From: Christensenella sp. UBA7597
GTDB taxonomy: Bacteria; Bacillota; Clostridia; Christensenellales; Borkfalkiaceae
Assembly (NCBI GenBank): GCA_002474405.1
Contig: DLQW01000024.1
Coordinates: 7,585-16,890, forward strand
DNA: 9,306 nt
Reading direction: 5' to 3'
In this document: positions 1 to 6,944 of the stretch, in pieces
Layout: each line of letters begins with the position of its first letter
How positions within the stretch are numbered: position 1 is the stretch's first letter
Translations under genes and position numbers: made by a program
Notes under the pieces: model-generated
The model's input: only the letters and a program-made list of their open reading frames with translations
Database searches by the model: none
Told to the model about the DNA's origin: nothing

Positions 1-3000
1 ATTTCCCACGCATGCCCGCCGTAGCCGTATCGCTTTGCGACGAACCGTTGTTTTTAATCACCGCGCGATTACTCGCGTCCATCGTCAGCGTGCCCACCGC
101 GGTGGTATCGGACGATTTTTCCCAATCCAGCCAGGCGTCGCCCTTCACCGTCGTTCCCCAGGCGGGCAGTTTATAATAGGTTTCCACTTCGGAAATTTCC
201 GCCTCGCCGTCGCCGATCACGCCCACGATGATGCGGAGCGCTACTTCGCCTTTAAACGTCTCGTCGGGATAATTCGCCCGCAGCGAACTCATGATTTCCG
301 TCGTCAGCGTCTTGTCCGATTTGTTGTCGGCAAGCAGATACAATTTGTTTGTGCCGTTGAATCTGAGCCCCACGAAATATTTGCCCTGCAACGACTGTAC
401 GTGCAAATCGAACACGGGGTTCTGGCTTAAATCGGTGGTGATAAGCGGCGAAGCCACGCCGTATCTGTCGGCTTCCGTCTCGCCTTTCGTAATCTTCACC
501 AAGCCGTCGTTCGTGTATTCCGAATACGCGTTGTTCACGCCGCCTTCGCTTTCGGCGCCGCTCCATACACTCAGCCATTCCGCCGTGAAATCGTGTTCCC
601 ACTTATATTCGTCCGGCTCGTCCAGAACGGGCGTGGTATACATATGGTAAACGTTGAAATTCTTAATCGAAACGCTGTCGCCCTTCTTCCCGACGGGGCT
701 GATTTTCACGCTTGCCTTATGCGCGCCGCTCATTTTAAACGTGCGGTCCTCTTTCTGAATGGCGGCAAGCACGTCTATAGTGATTTTTCCCGTCGACTCG
801 GTATCTCTTATCAGATACGCGCCCGTGTAATTGTTGTGGATTTCCATGCCGTCCACGTACATCTTCACCGCATAGGCGGCGGAAACGTCCGAAACTTCGA
901 ATTCAATCATCGGTCGGCGCGAAAAATCCACCGTGAACAGTTCGGAAGTCGCAAATCCGTACCCTTTCGGCGAATTCACCGTAACGGTAAAATCACCGTC
1001 TCCGTTCACCGAAGCCACCGACGTATGGTCGCTTTCGGGGTGCGCCGAAGCCCAGGCGGACGTCGCGTCGTTCCATCTGTTTTTCATATCCGTCGCGTTA
1101 TCGTACGTTACCGCGGGCGTTTTCACCACGTTGAGTATCTGCACGGCAACCGACGATTTTTCCACCACGCCGCCGTCCAGCGTCAGCGTAGCCGTAACCG
1201 AGCTCTTTCCGTTCTTCAGCTTCTTCGTATCGATGGCAATCGTTCCCGAAGGCGCGCTCTTGCCGGAATACAGCGTCGCGCCGGAACAGGAAAGCGTAAG
1301 CCCTTGCACCGAAGCGCCTTCGGGCGTTACGGCGGATAAAGAAGCGTAAATCGTGCCTTCCACGTTGCTTCCCGCCGTTACGGGTGAAGTGCAGGCTTCG
1401 TCGGAATACAGCGAAAGCGAAACGAACCCTCTGTCCTGCGCGATAAATTCGCCGTCGCAGGTGTATACGGAGCCGCTCTTTTTCACGTCTTTGCCTTCGG
1501 GAATTTCCGCCAGCACCATCGTGGCGTCGGCTGCAATGGAAATCTTCACGTCGTTGCCGCCCGCGCTCGTCGTTTCAACAAACTTTTTCTCGATCGTATC
1601 GTACAGTCTGTTGCCCGCGGCGGAAAGCGTAACCGTTACCTGCTTCGCTTCGGCATAAGGGTTATAATACATCGAGAACGGAATCTTCCCGCCGGCGTAA
1701 ACGTCCAGCTTGCTCAGATCCGTGCGGATAATCATCGGAACGTCGGTATAGGAAATCGTCGCGCCGAACAACCCGGAGTGCGCCGAACCGTACAAACCGT
1801 AGTCGGTTTCCCCGCCCCAGTCAAACGTAAACGCGTCGCCGCTGGCATACGGCGTAACGCTTCTGTCCCATTCGGTGCTTCTCGTGCCGTTCTTCCAAAC
1901 CACGTATCTGCGGTATTTTCTCAGCCCTTCGTAGGCAACGAAAGTCGCTTCGTCCGAATCGGTGGCATACGTGTTGCCGGACTGGTATTTGCCGTGATAT
2001 ATCGTGTGCCCGTCGCCCGCGTCCTCCGTTTTGCCTTCCACGGCGTATTCGGAGGGATAAAAGCTTCTCGCCGACTGCGAAACGCACAGCACCCAGCGGG
2101 AAATATCGCGCGCGAAACGCGAATCGTATTTCACCATGGGCGCAAATCCCAGCATGGCGTCAAACGTATTCATCGCAAACGCGTAGCCGCCGCCGTCCGT
2201 CAGCGAACCCATCAGCCCGTTGGTGTATTTATCGCCCCAGTTTTCGGTAATCATGCCCCAGCCCGAACGCACCGTGGAAGATCCGTCCATCAGCCAGGAA
2301 TACATTTTATAAACGTCGTAATTCGTCCCCTGCTCAACGTTCATTCTCGCCGCAAGGTAAGGCGCGAGGAAAGTGAGCACTTCGTAAAACGGCGAAGCGT
2401 CCAGCTTTTCAAGGTAATTCATGCTCCACACCGCCGCCTCGCGGAACTTCTCGGTTTCCTCTTCGGTGGCGTAAGCCTGCTTGCCCTCTTTTAAAAGATT
2501 GTTGTTCAGCGAATACGCGCTGTACAGAATATACGCCATGCCCGCCGCGGCGTCCGGTTCGTACCAGTTGCCGTCGTAAGGCTCGCCCGTGGCGAAGCTG
2601 TAAGACGTGTGATAGAAATCCGCGTTGGCTCCGCCCAGTCCTTCCACCGCGGAACGCCATTTCCGTGCGCTTTCCGTGATGATGTCGTACATATAATAGC
2701 TTTCCGATTCGTACTGCGTGCCCAGCACGGAAAACAGCACGCCGGGCAGAAGCTCGTACCACCAGGTTGCGCCCGTCTTGCCGCCGGCGCCGCCGTTCAG
2801 CACCACGTTTTCGCCGTTCACCGCCTGATAGTATTCCACCACGCTCTTCACGAAATTGCGCGTTTTTCCGTCGGAACACTTATAAGCGGTAAGGTCCATT
2901 CCGTTCAGCGCGCCGGACATCACCGCCGCAATCACCGTAATCCCTTCGCCCAGCGTAGCGTTGTCGCCTTTGCCCACGTAAGGAGGAATCGACCAGATGT

Positions 3001-3331
3001 CTTCGGGGGCTTCGTCCGCCCTGCCGATCGATCGGAAATATTCTTTCGCGTTGTTGGCAGCCGTATACCGCGCGATTTTTCTGGTGCCGTTTTCCCCTTC
3101 GAACGTATTGTTCTCATCGAAAACGTACGTCAAAAAATCAACGGTGGTTTTCTGCCAGTCCTTTTCTTCGTACTGGCTTTCGGTAGGCAAAGTGAGTTCT
3201 TCCATATACGGATTCTCTTTATATACCGCGGCATGCGCTTCCTTTGCGGGAATCGCCAGAGCCGCCCCCGCCGCAAACGACAGAGTAAGCGCCCCCGATA
3301 AAAGTATCTTCGATATTTTCTTTGTTTTCAT
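1..3331 (-). CDS. Secreted multidomain protein, probable polysaccharide-active enzyme with alpha/alpha-toroid-like region (3' end outside window)
   Basis: The frame is open from the ATG at 3331 through the left edge, giving 1110 residues without a stop. A Sec signal peptide ends at about EAHA (34). Residues 57-470 are rich in Trp, Tyr and Gly and look helical, with motifs WSIPPYVGKG (113-122), TWWYELLPG (189-197), DFYHTSY (238-244), DGNWYEPD (253-260), STVRSGWG (352-359) and DGGGYAFAMNTFDAMLGF (379-396); this suggests an alpha/alpha toroid as in many polysaccharide lyases and hydrolases. DYGLYGSAHSGLFGA (510-524) begins a beta-rich part reaching about 612. An Ig-like segment (about 618-735) and two beta-sandwich modules (739-898, 905-1053) follow, and a third appears to begin at 1054. 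GAGGAG lies six bases before the start. No family could be assigned with certainty; polysaccharide lyase, glycoside hydrolase and non-catalytic surface protein all remain possible. The gene is separated from the lipoprotein gene by 171 bases including a terminator-like hairpin, so it may have its own promoter. Confidence 0.82.
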   Translation of the reverse strand, partial: MKTKKISKILLSGALTLSFAAGAALAIPAKEAHAAVYKENPYMEELTLPTESQYEEKDWQKTTVDFLTYVFDENNTFEGENGTRKIARYTAANNAKEYFRSIGRADEAPEDIWSIPPYVGKGDNATLGEGITVIAAVMSGALNGMDLTAYKCSDGKTRNFVKSVVEYYQAVNGENVVLNGGAGGKTGATWWYELLPGVLFSVLGTQYESESYYMYDIITESARKWRSAVEGLGGANADFYHTSYSFATGEPYDGNWYEPDAAAGMAYILYSAYSLNNNLLKEGKQAYATEEETEKFREAAVWSMNYLEKLDASPFYEVLTFLAPYLAARMNVEQGTNYDVYKMYSWLMDGSSTVRSGWGMITENWGDKYTNGLMGSLTDGGGYAFAMNTFDAMLGFAPMVKYDSRFARDISRWVLCVSQSARSFYPSEYAVEGKTEDAGDGHTIYHGKYQSGNTYATDSDEATFVAYEGLRKYRRYVVWKNGTRSTEWDRSVTPYASGDAFTFDWGGETDYGLYGSAHSGLFGATISYTDVPMIIRTDLSKLDVYAGGKIPFSMYYNPYAEAKQVTVTLSAAGNRLYDTIEKKFVETTSAGGNDVKISIAADATMVLAEIPEGKDVKKSGSVYTCDGEFIAQDRGFVSLSLYSDEACTSPVTAGSNVEGTIYASLSAVTPEGASVQGLTLSCSGATLYSGKSAPSGTIAIDTKKLKNGKSSVTATLTLDGGVVEKSSVAVQILNVVKTPAVTYDNATDMKNRWNDATSAWASAHPESDHTSVASVNGDGDFTVTVNSPKGYGFATSELFTVDFSRRPMIEFEVSDVSAAYAVKMYVDGMEIHNNYTGAYLIRDTESTGKITIDVLAAIQKEDRTFKMSGAHKASVKISPVGKKGDSVSIKNFNVYHMYTTPVLDEPDEYKWEHDFTAEWLSVWSGAESEGGVNNAYSEYTNDGLVKITKGETEADRYGVASPLITTDLSQNPVFDLHVQSLQGKYFVGLRFNGTNKLYLLADNKSDKTLTTEIMSSLRANYPDETFKGEVALRIIVGVIGDGEAEISEVETYYKLPAWGTTVKGDAWLDWEKSSDTTAVGTLTMDASNRAVIKNNGSSQSDTATAGMRGK
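173..619 (-). other. CBM-like beta-sandwich module 2 of the toroid protein
   Basis: Residues 905-1053. It contains YGVASPLITTDLSQNPVFDL (957-976), then HVQSLQGKYFVGLRFNGTNK, LYLLADNKSDKTLTTEIM and closing ISEVETYYKL. This is the copy most like C1 of the lipoprotein: both have S-P-x-[IF]-T-x-[DN]-x-x-[QN]-N-P-V, an N-x-L or N-K-L element, and a following L-x-D or L-A-D. The segment after it (residues 1054-1110, bases 2-172: WLDWEKSSDTTAVG onward) reads like the start of a third copy cut by the window edge. Confidence 0.5.
638..1117 (-). other. CBM-like beta-sandwich module 1 of the toroid protein
   Basis: Residues 739-898. The visible pattern is an asparagine/tryptophan-rich lead (NRWNDATSAWASAHPE), YGFATSELFTVDFSRRPMIE (791-810), a central strand VKMYVDGMEIHNNYTGAYL, a TGKITIDVLAAI segment, and a closing strand SVSIKNFNVYHMYTT. 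The element order parallels modules C1-C3 of the lipoprotein. Confidence 0.5.
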
Positions 3332-3337
3332 CTTTTT

Positions 3338-3343
3338 CTCCTC
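3338..3343 (-). promoter_or_regulatory. Ribosome-binding site of the toroid protein gene
   Basis: GAGGAG on the minus strand, six bases before the ATG at 3331. It fixes that start, which also begins a clean signal peptide. Confidence 0.8.
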
Positions 3344-3392
3344 ACCGACGCGGAACCCCACCGCCGGCTTTCAAATCGCGCCGGAATGCCTT

Positions 3393-3404
3393 GAAGCGCG
3401 TTTC
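3393..3404. promoter_or_regulatory. Imperfect 12-bp palindrome in the leader of the toroid protein gene
   Basis: GAAGCGCGTTTC matches its own reverse complement (GAAACGCGCTTC) at 10 of 12 positions. It lies about 60 bases before the start codon, between the terminator-like hairpin and the ribosome-binding site. Size and A/T flanks around a CGCG centre recall operators of sugar-responsive regulators, but the centre does not fit the usual LacI/CcpA pattern, and such short palindromes can arise by chance. A second short inverted repeat, CCGGC/GCCGG, lies at 3364-3384. I see no convincing -35/-10 pair in this leader. Confidence 0.2.
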
Positions 3405-3429
3405 GTTCCGCTCCGTTTTTTCGAAATGC

Positions 3430-3480
3430 AAAAACGAACAGTTCGGACGCGGGCATAAAGTCCGCGCCCGAAACTTTTTG
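3430..3480 (-). terminator. Probable intrinsic terminator after the lipoprotein gene
   Basis: On the minus strand the arm CGGGCGCGGAC (3460-3470) faces GCCCGCGTCCG (3444-3454) across a TTTAT loop. Nine consecutive pairs form, including one G-T wobble, then one mismatch and a closing C-G pair. Just outside, AGTT and AACT can extend the stem around a bulge. A five-T run sits at 3430-3434, about nine bases after the core stem, and an A-run lies upstream, so the structure could also work in the opposite direction. The hairpin begins about 30 bases after the stop codon. The late T-run keeps this short of certain; it could act as an attenuator that lowers expression of the next gene. Confidence 0.55.
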
Positions 3481-3502
3481 ACGCTATATTTTCCGCGTTG
3501 TT

Positions 3503-6500
3503 TTACGCGTTTACTTCGGAAAGCGCAAACTTCACGAACTTGAACGACGAGCAGACAACCACTTTCAGTTCCGCGTCCGCAACATTTGCACCGCCCTGAC
3601 CGAATGCGAACCAGATAACGCCTTGATCGGTGATTTTATCCGACCATTCCTTCGTCAGGAAAGCTCTCTGCGCCGTGGAATCGCCCCAGCCCGTACCGAC
3701 AACGTCTTTGCTGTTGGGATTGTAGAATCTCGTTGCCAGATTAGCGCCCGCGGTGGTCTTTTCCATATCGATCGTCCACTGCAGATAGATGTTATCCTTA
3801 TCGGCGTTCAGCTGTTCCAGCACGGAGTTCACGTCGATATTGAAGAAATCATACCCCCAGTTTCCGTTCGCTACGGAAGAAGTCAGCGAGCCGTTCGCGC
3901 CAGTAAGCGTCGTAGAGCCGCCCTTCTTATCCGCCATGGTGGTGTAATCCAGATTGCTGAAATCGGTCAGCGCAAGAATTTCCGTATACGTTACTTCCAC
4001 AACGTATTCTTCCGAATCCACGAAGTAATTATCGTCGCCCAGCGCCTTGAACGCAACGCGGTAAGTCTTTCCGTTCACAAGATCCAGCGCAGCCAGCATT
4101 ACCGACGGAGCGCTTAAATTCGTTGCCGTGTAAATCTGTTCGCCGCCCTTTTCGGTTACGGTTACCGAATATTTCGGCGTATAAGCCGCATTTCCTTTCA
4201 CGGAATCCGCAATGATTTCGCCTTTCACTTCTTTCGCTCCGGAAGGTTTCGCAAGCGGCTTTTTCGCTCCGGGCTGCAAATCTTCGATCGCCGTGATTTC
4301 CACAAGTTTAATGCTTCTCACAGTAACCTGCCCTTTATTGCCGTCGCCCGCAAGGAAGCCCATGCCGAATCTGTAGGTACCGTTGCCGTAAACCGCCGCG
4401 CCGTTCTGGTCGGCTTTCTTCCAGAGTTCGATATACAGTTTGGTATCGGTAAGCGCGCCCACCGTGTCGTTCTGAAGAACCAGCGTGGTTTCGTTGCCGC
4501 CATCTTCCTTCCAGCCGCCGCGGATCAAATAGCCGTGGTCCACTTTCGCTACGTCCACCACAGCGAAAGGCTTGTTGGTAAGGTTCACGCTCACGCCCGT
4601 CGCAGGTGCAATCGAGCCGTATCCGTAAGTCTTATCGGGGTTGAAAATCGCCGTATCGGTCGCTTCGTCGTAACCGATGGTTTTGCTGTCGCCGACGAGG
4701 TTCGAAGTAAAGCCCGAAACGTCCTGCGCCGAATAGTTTGCAAGATACGTTACTTTAAACGCATACGTCGCTTCGTCCGATTCCAGCGCCTTGTCGTTCG
4801 TCGAATTGAACGCGGTAACGGTAAGAGTATATTCGCCTTCGTCAAGGTCCGCGGCTTTCATCGAAATGCCGTCCTGCGTAGAAGATTTAATCACGGAATT
4901 ATCCGCCTTATTCTTCAGCGTCAGGCGATACGAATCCGCGTGATCCACGGCTTTCCAGCCGATCGTCATGCCGTCGGCAATGTCGAATCCCGTTACTTTT
5001 TCCAGTTTTCCTTCAAACGGAGCCACGTAATCGGTGATATACATCACGCGGATTCCGTTGTAATAAGCTTCCGCGTCGTTCGCGGAGGTGGTGGAAGAGT
5101 TATCCACGCCGAGACGGATAATCGTATCTTTCGAACCCGTAAGTCCCGTCTTTTCCGCAAGATTCAACGCCACGTCGGCAAGCTTCGCGCCGTCGTCAAG
5201 CACTTTCAGGTTGTTTCCGCCCACCTGCACCTGCGCATGGAACCCGCCGATAACGATATCTTCGATGTCGATATAAAGCACGGGGTTGTTATCGTAGTTT
5301 ACCGTAAACGACGGGCTTCCGATTCTGCCCCAGCCGTCCGCGGTAGGGGTAAGTTTCGCAACCTGCTTGCCGTTGCGGGTAACAAGTTCTACTTTGCCGT
5401 GTTCGCCTACGGGCATCGCGCCCTCGAACGTCGCAATCTGCGCGGCGTTATAATTTCTCACTTCCGTGATGGTCAGCTCGTAAGAAGCGGCTTCGCCCTT
5501 TTCGGCGTCGTGGCGGTTATCCGCGGGAGTAACGGAAACGGTATAGTTTCCGCTTGCAAGTCCCGTCGCCGCAATCATAAACTTCCCGTCCGCCGCGGTT
5601 ACGCCGTTCACGTCCAGCTTCGTTGTGTTGCCCCGTTCGGTAACCACAACGTCGTACGCTCTCGCGTTGTTTTCGTTCCATACAAGGTAGCCGCCGTCGA
5701 TTCTGAGGTTTTCAATCGCCTCATACGCGCCCAGCGAAGCGATGGTCAGATCGTACGCAGCCACGTCGGAATCGGTCGCAAACACGTCGTCCTCCGCCGC
5801 AATCGTCTGCAGCGTTACGTCGTAATCGCCTTTGCCCAACGCAGAAATATCGTAGGAATTTTCAATCGTCTCTTCGTCGATAACGGTTTCGTTGCCTTTC
5901 TTTACAATCAGTCTGTACGCGTCGGAACCCGCCACTTCCTTCCAGCGCAGCGTGTTTCCGTCGGCGTCGGCGGAAATATCCGAAGGCGCCGCCAGTTTCT
6001 GCGCGTTGATTTTTACGTTGTAAACGTATTCGTCGGAATCGGCAGTCGTTTCGCCGTTGCCTTTCGCAACGATCGTCAGCACGAATTCGGATTCTTCCAC
6101 GTCGGAAATATCCGCCTCGGCGGTATTCACCGTCTTTTCAAACAGCTTTTCGCTGCCTTTTGTCGCAACCACAAGATACCCCTGCGCGTTTTCCACTGCG
6201 GACCATTTCACCGCACGCGCCGCAACGTCCACCGTCGCGCCCGAAGGAGTGGCAAGCTTCGTCTTTTTCGCGGCAACCGTAAAATCGTACGCCGCAGCCA
6301 AAGAATCCAGCGAAACGTTTTCAACGCCGTTCGCCTTTACGGAAAGCGTATAATTGCCCGCTTCGAGGTCGGCAACCGATACGGAAGCCTCCGTAACCGT
6401 CTTTTCAAGTTTCGTCGCGTTCGTTTCTTTTTCGGTAACCTTTACGGTATATCCCGCCGCGCCGCTCACCGCGTTCCAGGTAATCGCACCGTTTTCGTAA

Positions 6501-6886
6501 GCGAATCCGTCGGGCGAGGCAAGTTTTTCGGGCGCCGCTTTCACTTCAAACGCGTATTTCTTTTCGTTCGAAGATTTATAGCCTTCCGCCGTGGCGGTGA
6601 TGCCCGCGGTGTAATTGCCGATCGTCAGCGAAGCTACGCTCACCGACGTTTCCGTTACCGTCTGCTTTTCCAGCGCGATTTCCGAGGTTGTGCCCTGATA
6701 CACAACCACTTCGTACGCCGTCGCCGATTCTACGGCAGCCCAGCCGAGGGTGCCGTCGGTGTAAGTAATCGATTGAGGTTCGGCAAGGGTTTTGGTTTCT
6801 TCTGTGCTTTTACATGCAGTAAACGCATACATGCAAACCATCGTTCCCGCCAGCATAATCGAAGTGAGCTTTGAGGTTTTCTTCAT
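3503..6886 (-). CDS. Large modular surface lipoprotein: seven fibronectin-III-like and three beta-sandwich (CBM-like) modules
   Basis: This 1127-residue protein opens with a lipoprotein signal peptide ending in the lipobox-like AFTAC, with Cys25 as the likely lipidated residue (Phe at -3 is atypical). Five tandem fibronectin-III-like modules follow (about 34-117, 120-206, 209-294, 297-384, 388-475), each with a pattern like G-x-[LI]-x-W-x-x-V-x-x-A-x-x-Y-x-V and a late G-[ND]-Y-[TD]-[VL] strand. Then come a CBM-like module C1 (478-622), Fn3-6 (626-714), C2 (715-866), Fn3-7 (878-968) and C3 (970-1125), which ends the protein. No catalytic motif, transmembrane segment or sortase signal is visible after the N-terminus. 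The start is supported by AAAGGAG six bases upstream. A role as a membrane-tethered scaffold that holds a glycan near the binding protein is inference from architecture and neighbours; a cell-wall or adhesion role is possible. The gene is followed by a likely terminator. Confidence 0.9.
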   Translation of the reverse strand: MKKTSKLTSIMLAGTMVCMYAFTACKSTEETKTLAEPQSITYTDGTLGWAAVESATAYEVVVYQGTTSEIALEKQTVTETSVSVASLTIGNYTAGITATAEGYKSSNEKKYAFEVKAAPEKLASPDGFAYENGAITWNAVSGAAGYTVKVTEKETNATKLEKTVTEASVSVADLEAGNYTLSVKANGVENVSLDSLAAAYDFTVAAKKTKLATPSGATVDVAARAVKWSAVENAQGYLVVATKGSEKLFEKTVNTAEADISDVEESEFVLTIVAKGNGETTADSDEYVYNVKINAQKLAAPSDISADADGNTLRWKEVAGSDAYRLIVKKGNETVIDEETIENSYDISALGKGDYDVTLQTIAAEDDVFATDSDVAAYDLTIASLGAYEAIENLRIDGGYLVWNENNARAYDVVVTERGNTTKLDVNGVTAADGKFMIAATGLASGNYTVSVTPADNRHDAEKGEAASYELTITEVRNYNAAQIATFEGAMPVGEHGKVELVTRNGKQVAKLTPTADGWGRIGSPSFTVNYDNNPVLYIDIEDIVIGGFHAQVQVGGNNLKVLDDGAKLADVALNLAEKTGLTGSKDTIIRLGVDNSSTTSANDAEAYYNGIRVMYITDYVAPFEGKLEKVTGFDIADGMTIGWKAVDHADSYRLTLKNKADNSVIKSSTQDGISMKAADLDEGEYTLTVTAFNSTNDKALESDEATYAFKVTYLANYSAQDVSGFTSNLVGDSKTIGYDEATDTAIFNPDKTYGYGSIAPATGVSVNLTNKPFAVVDVAKVDHGYLIRGGWKEDGGNETTLVLQNDTVGALTDTKLYIELWKKADQNGAAVYGNGTYRFGMGFLAGDGNKGQVTVRSIKLVEITAIEDLQPGAKKPLAKPSGAKEVKGEIIADSVKGNAAYTPKYSVTVTEKGGEQIYTATNLSAPSVMLAALDLVNGKTYRVAFKALGDDNYFVDSEEYVVEVTYTEILALTDFSNLDYTTMADKKGGSTTLTGANGSLTSSVANGNWGYDFFNIDVNSVLEQLNADKDNIYLQWTIDMEKTTAGANLATRFYNPNSKDVVGTGWGDSTAQRAFLTKEWSDKITDQGVIWFAFGQGGANVADAELKVVVCSSFKFVKFALSEVNA
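3512..3979 (-). other. CBM-like beta-sandwich module C3 of the lipoprotein (C-terminal)
   Basis: Residues 970-1125. It opens with ILALTDFSNLDYTTMADK, then WGYDFFNIDVNSVLEQL, the DNIYLQWTIDMEKTT strand, NLATRFYNPNSKDV, an aromatic stretch VIWFAFGQGG, and a final strand FKFVKFALSE. It is the most divergent of the three modules and the richest in Trp and Phe, which might supply sugar-stacking residues. It forms the end of the protein, the position furthest from the lipid anchor. Confidence 0.45.
4289..4744 (-). other. CBM-like beta-sandwich module C2 of the lipoprotein
   Basis: Residues 715-866. It opens with LANYSAQDVSGFTSNL, matching the N-Y-x-A-x-x-[IV]-x-x-F opening of C1. It continues with YGYGSIAPATGVSVNLTNKP, FAVVDVAKVDHGYLIRGGW, TTLVLQNDTV, LYIELWKK, and a closing strand VTVRSIKLVEI. 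The order of elements is the same as in C1: aromatic-Gly segment, N-x-P-[FV] strand, central sheet, then a final V-x-x-I-x-[VL] strand. This supports internal duplication. Confidence 0.5.
5021..5455 (-). other. CBM-like beta-sandwich module C1 of the lipoprotein
   Basis: Residues 478-622. The module opens with NYNAAQIATFEG, then has WGRIGSPSFTVNYDNNPVLY (519-538), a long strand pair ending AQVQVGGNNLKVL, a DVALNLAEKTG segment, and a closing YYNGIRVMYI strand. Its middle resembles the second such module in the neighbouring toroid protein (SPLITTDLSQNPVFDLHV). I recognise no named family. A sugar-binding role is inferred only from fold-like pattern and context. Confidence 0.55.
5462..6787 (-). 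repeat. Five tandem fibronectin-III-like modules in the lipoprotein
   Basis: Residues 34-475 of the lipoprotein divide into five units of about 85-90 residues. Recurrent elements are a leading K-L-A-x-P or similar segment (KLASPDGF, KLATPSGA, KLAAPSDI), then a tryptophan strand (LGWAAV, ITWNAV, VKWSAV, LRWKEV, LVWNEN), an A-x-x-Y-x-V strand (AYEVVV, GYTVKV, GYLVVA, AYRLIV, AYDVVV), and a late strand after a glycine or acidic turn (IGNYTAGI, AGNYTLSV, ESEFVLTI, KGDYDVTL, SGNYTVSV). Two more copies, at 4745-5011 and 3983-4255, separate the CBM-like modules further along the protein. The repeats are visible in protein but not as exact DNA repeats, so they are old duplications. Confidence 0.8.
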
Positions 6887-6892
6887 GATTTA

Positions 6893-6899
6893 CTCCTTT
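6893..6899 (-). promoter_or_regulatory. Ribosome-binding site of the lipoprotein gene
   Basis: AAAGGAG on the minus strand, six bases before the ATG at 6886. It directly abuts a 6-bp hairpin (6900-6916), so folding or processing there could change access to it. Confidence 0.8.
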
Positions 6900-6941
6900 C
6901 GGGGGTGTTTCCCCCGCCTTATCTTTTAAGGCTTCCGCCTT
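6900..6941 (-). promoter_or_regulatory. Overlapping hairpins in the RCC1-lipoprotein gap
   Basis: Three stems fill most of the 58-base gap. Stem A pairs AAGGC and GCCTT across a four-base loop (6928-6941). Stem B pairs GCCTTA and TAAGGC across five bases (6916-6932). Stem C is CGGGGG-AAACA-CCCCCG (6900-6916). A and B share the strand at 6927-6932 and cannot form together; C can form with A. On the minus strand no T-run follows any stem, so this is not a standard terminator for the genes here. It may mark an mRNA processing or stability site that allows higher lipoprotein output than RCC1 output from one transcript, or a regulatory switch. Confidence 0.45.
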
Positions 6942-6944
6942 TTT

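Noticed and set aside
2409..2879. 156-residue minus-strand open frame, and a similar one at 252-602
   Set aside because: Out of frame with, and fully inside, the toroid protein gene; compositions are extremely Arg- and Gly-rich, typical of shifted frames here.
593..3301. Series of plus-strand open frames of 230-248 residues (593-1339, 1778-2494, 2609-3301)
   Set aside because: All lie opposite the continuous 1110-codon minus-strand frame, in its antisense codon register, and their translations are low-complexity and Arg/His-rich.
4535..6874. 779-residue plus-strand open frame
   Set aside because: Codon-register antisense shadow of the lipoprotein gene. Its product is an Arg-, Val- and Phe-rich string with no signal or domain pattern, and its length is explained by missing TTA, CTA and TCA codons.
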